Source: an uncultured Bacilli bacterium (GTDB taxonomy: Bacteria; Bacillota_I; Bacilli_A; RF39; UBA660). Taken from it: a DNA stretch of 35,223 bases. Each line of letters begins with the position of its first letter. The first letter of the stretch is position 1. Both the position numbers and the translations under genes were made by a program. Under the pieces are notes generated by a model. The model saw only the letters and a list, made by a program, of their open reading frames with translations. It did no database searches and was not told where the DNA came from. The stretch is from contig CANQBF010000009.1 in the NCBI GenBank assembly GCA_947588895.1, forward strand, positions 1-35,223. Direction: 5' to 3'. Positions 18,326-26,004 of the stretch are shown here, piece by piece.

Positions 18326-20170
18326 ATGATAGCAATAAATAATGAATCAGGAATTTGTGAAGGAATAATTAATACTTTAAATATTATATATGATACATAT
18401 GAAAGTAATTTAAATAAGAAAATATATATCTATAATAATTTTATTAATAATTCTAAAGTTATTGATGAATTAAATAATTTAGGAATAGAAATTATTGATG
18501 ATATAACTTTATTAACTAGTGATGATATATTAATAATTAATACTTATGGAGTATCATATGATATTTTAAATTATTTAAAAGAAAATAAAATTGAATATAT
18601 AGATACTTCTTGTAAAAAAATTAATAATTTAAAAAAAGAAATATTTAAGAAATATAAAGATGATTATGAAATTTTAATTATTAATAATGAATATAGTGAG
18701 ATAATTAATTCTTGGATATTAGACACAGGAATTATAATTAATGATATTGATGATTTAAAAAATTTAGAAGAAAGTAAAAATAAAGTTTTAGTTGGGTATG
18801 ATTATTTTAATGATACAAATGAAATAATTAATTATTTAAAAGATAATTATCATAATGTATTAATTGAAAAAATAATATTAAATTGTGAAAATCATTTAGA
18901 GTTAAATGAATTAATTGAAGATAATAATATAACAAATAAAATTATTATTGCTGAAGAACATGAAAATATCAATAATAGTTTTAATAATATAGCATCCGTT
19001 ATTAAATATATTTTAGAAAGTAATTTAACTAAAGAAGATGATATAAATTTAATTGGGAGTAAAAATACAACAATTAAAGAATTATGTAATTATAAATATT
19101 TAATATCATTTTTATTATATTATAAAGAAATAGCTTCTAAATTAAGAGAGAATCAACAAGATTTTAATAATAAATTAAGAGTAGATAGTGATAATGAACT
19201 GGTTAATTTAGTTTATGATGATATTAGTTATTTAAATCAAGATGGTAAATATATAAGAGGAGTTTTAATTGCCCTAGGAGAATATATGACTACTTGTAAT
19301 AATATTAATTATCTTGATTTAGCATATGCTTATGAACTTTTTCAAACTTCTGTTTTAATTCATGATGATATTATTGATAATGCTAAAATTAGACGAGGAA
19401 AAGATACGATTCCAAGAAGTATATGTAAAAAATATTTAAATAAAAAACGTAGTCAAAATTATTATGACGATACTATAAGATTAGCTAATTCCATTGGTAT
19501 ATGTGCTGGTGATTATGGATTTTATTTAGCTAATAAAGTAATAATTGATAATTATCAAAATCATAAAAATTTTAATAAAATATTAGATTTATATAATGAT
19601 ATTGTTATTAAAACAATTAAAGGAGAAATAATTGATGTTTATTTACCATATTTAAGTAAATATAATTATAAAAAAGTAGAAGAGCAAGATATTATTGATA
19701 TATATCATTTAAAAACTAGTTGGTACACCATTATTGGACCAATGTCACTGGGTTATTTACTTGGCGAAAATCAAATATCTAAGGAATTACAAGATATTTT
19801 AAATAATATTGGCATATTGTTTCAAATTAAAGATGATTTATTAGGTATATATGGTAATACTAAAGTTATAGGTAAACAAAATACATTGGATATTGAAGAA
19901 TTTAAACAAACTTTATTATATTCATATATCATGAATACAAGTTATCAAAAAGAATTCTTAAAAATATATGGTAAAAAGAATGTAAGTGATAATGAAGTAA
20001 AAAGAATAAAAGAATTATTAAATGAAAGTGGAGCATATGAATATGTTACTAATTATTTAGATGATTTATATAGTTTAACTATTAATAATATAGATAGTTT
20101 AGAATTAGAAGAAGAATATAAAGATATCTTAAAAGGTTTATTAATATATATTTTAGAAAGAAATAAGTAG
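18326..20170 (+). CDS. Fusion: degenerate IspH-like domain (~1-255) + trans-polyprenyl diphosphate synthase domain (~260-614)
   Basis: N-terminus aligns along the IspH pattern with Cys at 11, 96 and 187; C-terminus has 'LFQTSVLIHDDIIDNAKIRRGKDTI' (DDxxD) and 'FQIKDDLLGIYG...GKQNTLDIEEFKQTLL' (second Asp-rich motif). Confidence 0.85.
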   Translation: MIAINNESGICEGIINTLNIIYDTYESNLNKKIYIYNNFINNSKVIDELNNLGIEIIDDITLLTSDDILIINTYGVSYDILNYLKENKIEYIDTSCKKINNLKKEIFKKYKDDYEILIINNEYSEIINSWILDTGIIINDIDDLKNLEESKNKVLVGYDYFNDTNEIINYLKDNYHNVLIEKIILNCENHLELNELIEDNNITNKIIIAEEHENINNSFNNIASVIKYILESNLTKEDDINLIGSKNTTIKELCNYKYLISFLLYYKEIASKLRENQQDFNNKLRVDSDNELVNLVYDDISYLNQDGKYIRGVLIALGEYMTTCNNINYLDLAYAYELFQTSVLIHDDIIDNAKIRRGKDTIPRSICKKYLNKKRSQNYYDDTIRLANSIGICAGDYGFYLANKVIIDNYQNHKNFNKILDLYNDIVIKTIKGEIIDVYLPYLSKYNYKKVEEQDIIDIYHLKTSWYTIIGPMSLGYLLGENQISKELQDILNNIGILFQIKDDLLGIYGNTKVIGKQNTLDIEEFKQTLLYSYIMNTSYQKEFLKIYGKKNVSDNEVKRIKELLNESGAYEYVTNYLDDLYSLTINNIDSLELEEEYKDILKGLLIYILERNK

Positions 20171-20180
20171 GAGGATTTAA

Positions 20181-21002
20181 ATGAATAAGAAAATGCATAG
20201 TAAAGAAAATGATAAAAGTTTAGAAAGAGATATATTAATAAGTAAAATATTAACTTGTATTATTATCTTTTTAGTTGGTGTAATTGGTGGAGTATTATTA
20301 GAAAAAAGCATGTTAACAGTTAAGAAAGAAGAAAAAGAAGATAATAATACTAATGAAAAAGTAGTAAGTATATATGATATAGAACCGATTGTTAAAGAAT
20401 ATAGTACTATTGATAAAAGCAAAGTATATTTATATAATACAAATGAAATAGAAATTAAAAAAGATAATGAAAATATAAAATTAAGTGAATATTTAAAAAG
20501 TTATAAAAATAGAGATGATTTATTTAAAAGTATTGAAAAAGAATTAGAATTAGTTAATAGTTTAAATGATGGAGGTACTAATATATATAAATCTAAAGAT
20601 AATAGTATGTTTAATAAAGATATTACTATTATAAAATGTAATACAACTGAAGGTAATAAAGATATATATATTGGTGAATATATGAATACTACAACAGCAT
20701 TTGAAAATGGTGCATGTAATAAAAAGATGATAAAAGATGCAAAATTTACAAAAGTATATACTATAAAAAAGATAAAATTAATTCAAGATAATAAATATGA
20801 ATTAACTATATATGATAAAACAAATGATAAAAGTGTTACCATAGAAAGAGTGATTAATCAAGATAGTTTAGATATATTAAAAGAAAATAAAGAATATACT
20901 TTCCATTTTACCAATAAATATCAAGAATTAATCAAAGATGATATTAGTACTATTTTTGATGAAGCTAGTTTAGCTGGAGTTGTTCCACTTGAAGAAGAGT
21001 AA
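20181..21002 (+). CDS. Hypothetical single-TM membrane-anchored protein
   Basis: 273 aa; TM 'ILTCIIIFLVGVIGGVLLE' then a soluble domain. Confidence 0.65.
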   Translation: MNKKMHSKENDKSLERDILISKILTCIIIFLVGVIGGVLLEKSMLTVKKEEKEDNNTNEKVVSIYDIEPIVKEYSTIDKSKVYLYNTNEIEIKKDNENIKLSEYLKSYKNRDDLFKSIEKELELVNSLNDGGTNIYKSKDNSMFNKDITIIKCNTTEGNKDIYIGEYMNTTTAFENGACNKKMIKDAKFTKVYTIKKIKLIQDNKYELTIYDKTNDKSVTIERVINQDSLDILKENKEYTFHFTNKYQELIKDDISTIFDEASLAGVVPLEEE

Positions 21003-21014
21003 TTCTTCTTTTTT
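20993..21014 (+). terminator. Intrinsic terminator overlapping the gene end
   Basis: GAAGAA-gagtaa-TTCTTCTTTTTT. Confidence 0.6.
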
Positions 21015-21032
21015 GTTAAGATTTTGTGAAAA

Positions 21033-21059
21033 TTAGCACTCAAGTGTTGCAATTGCTAA
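21033..21059 (+). promoter_or_regulatory. CIRCE-like HrcA operator upstream of hsp20
   Basis: TTAGCACTC-N9-AATTGCTAA versus CIRCE TTAGCACTC-N9-GAGTGCTAA: left arm 9/9, right arm 7/9. Confidence 0.8.
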
Positions 21060-21074
21060 AAATTGTGCTATAAT
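21047..21074 (+). promoter_or_regulatory. Candidate sigma-A promoter for hsp20, -35 inside the operator
   Basis: TTGCAA (21047-21052), 16 bp, TATAAT (21069-21074). Confidence 0.6.
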
Positions 21075-21150
21075 TATAGTTGTAAAGGGCATAAAAACTA
21101 CACTTTACGGGTATTATAATTATAAGTGAAAGAAAGAGGATGGTTATATT

Positions 21151-21564
21151 ATGATGATGATACCAAGAAGAAATAGTTTTGATTTATGGGAGGACTTCTT
21201 TAAAGACCCATTCTTTAATACTAACGAAAGTAAAGTAATGCGTACAGATATTAAAGAAGATGACAATAATTACAACATAATTATTGATTTGCCAGGATAT
21301 GAAAAAGAAGATATTAAAGTTGACATCGAAGATGGTTATTTAAATGTAACTGCTACTATGAATAATAGTAAGGATGAATCTAATAAGAAATTTGTTAGAA
21401 GAGAAAGATATTTTGGTGAATGCAGTAGAAGTTTCTATGTTGGTGATGTAATTAAGAGTGAAGATATTAAAGCTTCATTTAAGAATGGAACACTTAATCT
21501 AGAAATTCCTAAAAAAGAAGAAATTGAACAAAAAGACGAGAAGAAATATATTAATATTGATTAG
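21151..21564 (+). CDS. Small heat shock protein Hsp20/alpha-crystallin family
   Basis: 'MRTDIKEDDNNYNIIIDLPGYEKEDIKVDIEDGYLNVTA...FKNGTLNLEIPK'. Confidence 0.95.
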   Translation: MMMIPRRNSFDLWEDFFKDPFFNTNESKVMRTDIKEDDNNYNIIIDLPGYEKEDIKVDIEDGYLNVTATMNNSKDESNKKFVRRERYFGECSRSFYVGDVIKSEDIKASFKNGTLNLEIPKKEEIEQKDEKKYINID

Positions 21565-21587
21565 AAGATATATTTCTTCTTTTTTTA
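21563..21587 (+). terminator. Intrinsic terminator after hsp20
   Basis: AGAAGATATATTTCTTCTTTTTTT. Confidence 0.65.
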
Positions 21588-21657
21588 TAAGCAAATAAGC
21601 TTGATTTTTCTTGCAAAATAAGGGAAGTTATAATAAAATATGTTTAGGTGATGAGAA

Positions 21658-22092
21658 ATGTTAAAAGAATTTAAAGAGTTTATTTCAAGAGGCAATGTAG
21701 TAGACTTAGCAGTCGGTGTTATTATCGGAGCTGCTTTTGGAAATATTGTTACTAGTTTAGTTAATAATATTTTTACTCCAATTATTGGAATTGTTTTAGG
21801 AGGACATGATTTTTCTAATTTATCGATTACTTTTAGAGATGCCCATATTATGTATGGAGCATTCATTCAGTCAGTTATTGACTTTTTAATTAATGCTATA
21901 TGTTTATTTGTAGTTGTTAAAATAATTAATAACTTTAATAATGGAATACATAAATTAGGTAAAAAAGGAAAAGAAGAGAATAAAGAGGAAGCAAAAGAAG
22001 AAGTTAAAGAAGAACCTAAGAGTGAAGAAGTATTATTACTTGAAGAAATAAGAGATTTATTAAGACAAGAAAAGAAAGGAAAAAGTAAATAA
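21658..22092 (+). CDS. mscL: Large-conductance mechanosensitive channel
   Basis: '[45 protein letters not shown]'. Confidence 0.96.
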   Translation: MLKEFKEFISRGNVVDLAVGVIIGAAFGNIVTSLVNNIFTPIIGIVLGGHDFSNLSITFRDAHIMYGAFIQSVIDFLINAICLFVVVKIINNFNNGIHKLGKKGKEENKEEAKEEVKEEPKSEEVLLLEEIRDLLRQEKKGKSK

Positions 22093-22301
22093 TGCTAGCT
22101 AAAATTTTATACTTAATAGTTGGTTTAGTAGTAGGAGTTATTTTAGGTTTTATAATTTCGAGAATAATAACAAAAAAATATATGCAAAAAAATCCACCAA
22201 TTAATGAAAAAATGATTGAAGCAATGATGAGTGGAATGGGTAGAAAACCTAGTCAAAAACAAATTAAACAAGTTATGAATCAAATGAATAAATTTAAATA
22301 A
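22092..22301 (+). CDS. YneF/UPF0154 family protein
   Basis: 'VGLVVGVILGFIISRIITKKYMQKNPPINEKMIEAMMSGMGRKPSQKQIKQVMNQM'. Confidence 0.88.
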   Translation: MLAKILYLIVGLVVGVILGFIISRIITKKYMQKNPPINEKMIEAMMSGMGRKPSQKQIKQVMNQMNKFK

Positions 22302-22302
22302 A

Positions 22303-22495
22303 ACGAAGATGAAAGATTAGTAGCAATAAAATATTTTAATAGAGAGTTAGTGGTTGGTGGAAACTAATAAATAATTATTGTGAATCTCCTTTCGGAGTAT
22401 ATTTAAAAAATATCGGTTAGTTGCGTTATAAACTAATAAGTAATATAAAGGATGGTACCGCAGAATTGCTCCTTAGGAGTAGTTTTGTGGTTTTT
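22303..22495 (+). promoter_or_regulatory. T-box riboswitch leader (serine)
   Basis: 'aacgaagatgaaagattagtag' start, 'ggttggtggaaac' Stem I motif, T-box 'GGATGGTACCGCAG' (22450-22463), terminator hairpin 'accgcagaattgctcct/aggagtagttttgtggt' plus U-run, immediately before serS. Confidence 0.93.
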
Positions 22496-22519
22496 ATTTT
22501 AAAGGAAAGAGGAAAAATT

Positions 22520-23806
22520 ATGATAGATATTAAATTAATAAGAGAAAATAGAGAATTAGTAAAAGAAAATATTAAGAAAAAATTTCAAAATAAAAAATTA
22601 CCATTAGTGGATGAAGTTTATGAACTAGATAAAGAATATCGTGAATACAAAGTTAAAGCTGATAATTTAAAAGCTGAAAGAAATAAATTAAGTAGTGAAA
22701 TTGGTTTACTTATGAAAGATAAAAAAGTTGAAGAAGCCAATAAAATAAAAGAAAAAGTTAATGAAATTAATAAAGAAATACCTGAATTTGAAGAAAAAGA
22801 AAATGCACTTGAAGGAAAAATCAAAGAAATTATGATGGTTATTCCAAATATTATTGCTGATGATGTTCCAATTGGGGAAGATGATTCAAAAAATGTTGAA
22901 GAAGCTCGTTTTGGTGAACCTGTAGTACCTAATTTTGAAATACCATATCATGCTGATATAATGAATAGTTTTAATGGCCTTGATAAAGATGCTGCCGGTA
23001 GAGTAAGTGGTAATGGTTTTTATTATTTAATGGGTGATATTGCTCGACTTCATTCAGCGGTACTTGCTTATGCTCGTGATTTTATGATTGATAAAGGTTT
23101 TACTTATTGTATTCCACCATATATGATTCATGGAGATGCTGTTAATGGCGTTATGTCTTTTGAAGAAAAAGATGCCATGATGTATAAAATTGAAGGGGAA
23201 GATTTATATTTAATTGGAACTAGTGAACATTCAATGATTGCTAAATATAAAGACCAATTATTAAAAGAAAGTGATTTACCTATAACCATGACTTCTTATT
23301 CACCATGTTTTAGAAAAGAAGTTGGAGCACATGGTATTGAAGAAAGAGGAGTATATAGAATTCATCAATTTGAAAAACAAGAAATGATAGTTATTTGTAA
23401 ACCGGAAGAAAGTGAAGAATGGTACAATAAAATGTGGAATTATTCTGTTGAACTTTTTAGAACTCTTGATATTCCAGTTCGTAAACTTGTTTGTTGTAGT
23501 GGTGATTTAGCTGATTTAAAATATCGTTCATGTGATATTGAAGCATGGAGTCCAAGACAACAAAAATATTTTGAAGTTTGTTCTTGTTCAAATTTAACTG
23601 ATGCTCAAGCAAGAAGACTTGGTATTCGTTATAAAAAAGAAGATGGTACTAAAGAATTTGCTCATACTTTAAATAATACTGTAATTGCACCACCTAGAAT
23701 GTTAATTGCCTTCTTAGAAAATAATTTACAAGAAGATGGTTCAGTAAAAATTCCAAAAGTTTTACAACCTTATATGGGTGGAAAAGAAAAAATTGAAAAG
23801 AAATAA
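22520..23806 (+). CDS. serS: Serine--tRNA ligase
   Basis: 'MIDIKLIRENRELVKENIKKK', 'TSEHSMIAKYKDQLL', 'CFRKEVGAHGIEERGVYRIHQFEKQEM'; ATG at 22520 (the track start 22421 lies inside the T-box). Confidence 0.97.
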   Translation: MIDIKLIRENRELVKENIKKKFQNKKLPLVDEVYELDKEYREYKVKADNLKAERNKLSSEIGLLMKDKKVEEANKIKEKVNEINKEIPEFEEKENALEGKIKEIMMVIPNIIADDVPIGEDDSKNVEEARFGEPVVPNFEIPYHADIMNSFNGLDKDAAGRVSGNGFYYLMGDIARLHSAVLAYARDFMIDKGFTYCIPPYMIHGDAVNGVMSFEEKDAMMYKIEGEDLYLIGTSEHSMIAKYKDQLLKESDLPITMTSYSPCFRKEVGAHGIEERGVYRIHQFEKQEMIVICKPEESEEWYNKMWNYSVELFRTLDIPVRKLVCCSGDLADLKYRSCDIEAWSPRQQKYFEVCSCSNLTDAQARRLGIRYKKEDGTKEFAHTLNNTVIAPPRMLIAFLENNLQEDGSVKIPKVLQPYMGGKEKIEKK

Positions 23807-23831
23807 GTATTTTAAAACTTATTCTTTTTTT
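23803..23831 (+). terminator. Intrinsic terminator after serS
   Basis: AATAAGT-attttaaa-ACTTATTCTTTTTTT. Confidence 0.6.
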
Positions 23832-23859
23832 GATTGAATAAAATCATATATTTATTTGA

Positions 23860-23905
23860 TGTCATTGTAAAAAAGTGGCAATGCTGCCAAAAAAACACAA
23901 TGACA
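23860..23905. repeat. 46-bp palindromic element, copy 1
   Basis: TGTCATTGT-aaaaaag-TGGCA-atgc-TGCCA-aaaaaac-ACAATGACA. Confidence 0.85.
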
Positions 23906-23939
23906 TATTGAAAAATATTTGTGTGATATGATGCAATAT

Positions 23940-23979
23940 TGTTGTAAAAAAGTGGCAATAATGCCAAAAAAATACAATG
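23940..23979. repeat. Palindromic element, copy 2 (imperfect left arm)
   Basis: TGTTGT-aaaaaag-TGGCA-ataa-TGCCA-aaaaaat-ACAATG. Confidence 0.8.
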
Positions 23980-23991
23980 GAGGATTTAATT

Positions 23992-24584
23992 ATGAAGCAA
24001 ATAAGAAGAGATATATATTTAAATAAATTAATTAATTGAAAAGATAATGGCATGATTAAAGTTGTAACTGGAATAAAAAGATCAGGTAAGTCTTATTTAT
24101 TGGACCCAATTTTTAAAGATTATTTAATGGAAAATGGTGTTAGTGAGGATCATATAATTAAACTTGATTTGGAAGAAAGAAAAAACAAAAAATATTTAGA
24201 TCCTGACGTCCTTGATGAATATATTCGTAGTTTAATAATTGATAATAAAATGTATTATGTAATATTAGATGAAATACAAAATGTTCCTGATTTTGAGTTT
24301 GTATTAAACGGATTTTTACACATAGAAAATGTTGATGTATATGTTACAGGAAGTAATTCTAAATTTTTATCATCCGATATAAAAGATATTATATTCAATG
24401 TACTTTACATTTAGAAGAAAGAGAAAAAACTATTCAAGAAGAAAAACCATTACTTAATATTGGAGATGAGTTTAAAAAAATAATTGTTGTAAAAGATAAT
24501 ATAAAGCATTGGTATACAGAAGAAGGTATATTGGTGATTGGAATTCAAGAATTCTTGCTAAATCAAGATAGCCTAGATTTATAG
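23992..24584 (+). pseudogene. Decayed DUF4143-type AAA ATPase (nonsense mutation, internal deletion, frameshift)
   Basis: 'MKQIRRDIYLNKLIN*KDNGMIKVVTGIKRSGKSYLL' with TGA at 24037; Walker A GIKRSGKS, Walker B 'YVILDEIQNV'; fused out of frame near 24390 to a family-like C-terminus 'HLEEREKTIQEEKPLLNIGDEFKKIIVVKDNIKHWYTEEGILVIGIQEFLLNQ'. Confidence 0.85.
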
Positions 24585-24617
24585 TAACAAAAGAAGTAAA
24601 TAAATTAATTGCTAATA

Positions 24618-24677
24618 AAAAAAGAAGTATATTTAAATGTTCTTTGAAATTTAAAGAATTATTATACTTCTTTTTTA
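24618..24677. terminator. Large inverted repeat, terminator-like
   Basis: AAAAAGAAGTATA ... TATACTTCTTTTTT with inner TTCTTT/AAAGAA stem. Confidence 0.55.
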
Positions 24678-24735
24678 CTTGTGTATTGAATAGGTAATTT
24701 AAAATTATAGTCATATATGGTTAACATTAATTAGA

Positions 24736-24779
24736 ATCATTGTATTTTTTTGAAATTTTTGCCACTTTTATACAATGAT
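24736..24779. repeat. Palindromic element, copy 3 (opposite orientation, downstream of the pseudogene)
   Basis: ATCATTGTA...TTGCCACTTTTATACAATGAT; its reverse complement shares CATTGTA..AAAAGTGGCAA with copies 1 and 2. Confidence 0.75.
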
Positions 24780-24828
24780 GTTAAAAAATTAATTCAAAAA
24801 ATATATGTATATTGTCAAAATAGATTAA

Positions 24829-26004
24829 TTATTTTTTTCTTATTTTTTTATATAGACTATCAATACAACAATATAAGTTATCATCTAAAGTAATTAAACT
24901 ACTTATATGATTAGTAACATTAATTATTTTATCAATATTATTAATAGTATAAATAAAACTTTGAATATTACTATTAATAGTTTTTTCTATGTTGGTATTA
25001 TCACCAAACATACCAATTGGATTACCCATCATTGGAGATAACTCAATTAATAAATCCCCTAAATAATTTATCCTTATAACATCATTGACACTTGTTATTT
25101 TATTAGCTTTTTCTACAATAATGTTATAATTGCTATCATTTTTAATTGTTAATTCTTGATAAAATTTACTTAATAAATAATTATATGTTAAATGATATAA
25201 ATCGTTATTTTCAGGACGTTGATAAATAATACCTCCAGTACTATGATAATTAAATATGCTTTTAATATTAGAAAGATTTGATAATAAACTATTTAAAGCT
25301 TCAATTTCATTTTCTTGTTTAAAATTTATATTTGTATTTTCTCCTGGATAACCAATTGGAGATGGAATATCTAATCTAATATTATTATAAGCATTACTTT
25401 TATTTGTTTCATTAGAATTAACTATTTTATTAATACTATTAGAATTTAAATCAATACCTTTACCATTACTAGCCCAATCAATGATACTACCTTTAGGATG
25501 ATTACTTAAAATATCAGAAACAGAATCTTTTAATATTGGATAATTCTCAGGAATAATTCTACTATCAATATCTTCAAACATAACTTGATGTAATTTAATA
25601 TCATCATTATGATAAATATCATAACGATAATTTTTATAAAATTGATAACAATATTCTCTAATATCTTGAGAAGATGAATATTTTGATAATTTACTTCTTA
25701 TAGCCATCGTATTTATTAAATAACCTTCCGGATTTAATATAGGTATAAAATGAATAGTTATATCATTAAATTCAATATTATTATTTAATAAATAGTGTAT
25801 TAAATTTATAACAAAAGTAGTGCTAATTATTTCACTGGAATGTTGACTACCTATAACAACAATATTATTATTACCATTTCCATAAGTAAAATATCTAATA
25901 GGTAAATGTTCTAAAGAAGTATAACCTAAAGGATTATGTTCGATTATTTTAGTATTATTAAATGAGTCAAATATTTTTTGACATTCAAAATAATCATATA
26001 TCAT
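24829..26004 (-). CDS. M14 family zinc carboxypeptidase/gamma-D-Glu-mDAP peptidase-like, cytoplasmic
   Basis: Zn ligands 'GSQHSSE' and 'NYHSTGG', catalytic Glu region 'LLIELSPMMG'; 'WASNGKGIDLNSN ... YPGENTN..EIEAL'; no signal peptide. Confidence 0.85.
   Translation of the reverse strand: MIYDYFECQKIFDSFNNTKIIEHNPLGYTSLEHLPIRYFTYGNGNNNIVVIGSQHSSEIISTTFVINLIHYLLNNNIEFNDITIHFIPILNPEGYLINTMAIRSKLSKYSSSQDIREYCYQFYKNYRYDIYHNDDIKLHQVMFEDIDSRIIPENYPILKDSVSDILSNHPKGSIIDWASNGKGIDLNSNSINKIVNSNETNKSNAYNNIRLDIPSPIGYPGENTNINFKQENEIEALNSLLSNLSNIKSIFNYHSTGGIIYQRPENNDLYHLTYNYLLSKFYQELTIKNDSNYNIIVEKANKITSVNDVIRINYLGDLLIELSPMMGNPIGMFGDNTNIEKTINSNIQSFIYTINNIDKIINVTNHISSLITLDDNLYCCIDSLYKKIRKK

Noticed and set aside
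22421-22519. 33-aa N-terminal extension of SerS in the ORF track
   Set aside because: Lies within the T-box antiterminator/terminator; the canonical SerS start MIDIKLIREN is at 22520 with an RBS.
23860-23979. CRISPR-like repeat pair
   Set aside because: Only two nearby copies, with internal palindromes, no regular spacers and no cas genes.
24037-24039. In-frame TGA could mean recoding (TGA=Trp, genetic code 4) given the Mollicutes-like composition
   Set aside because: Other genes in the window use TGG for Trp and TGA appears as a genuine stop (e.g. 3334-3336); Trp is not expected at this position of the ATPase, and the gene has further lesions.
23862-24053. 63-aa minus ORF over the palindromic repeats and 24472-24714 minus ORF
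   Set aside because: Translations of repeats, hairpin and pseudogene sequence.
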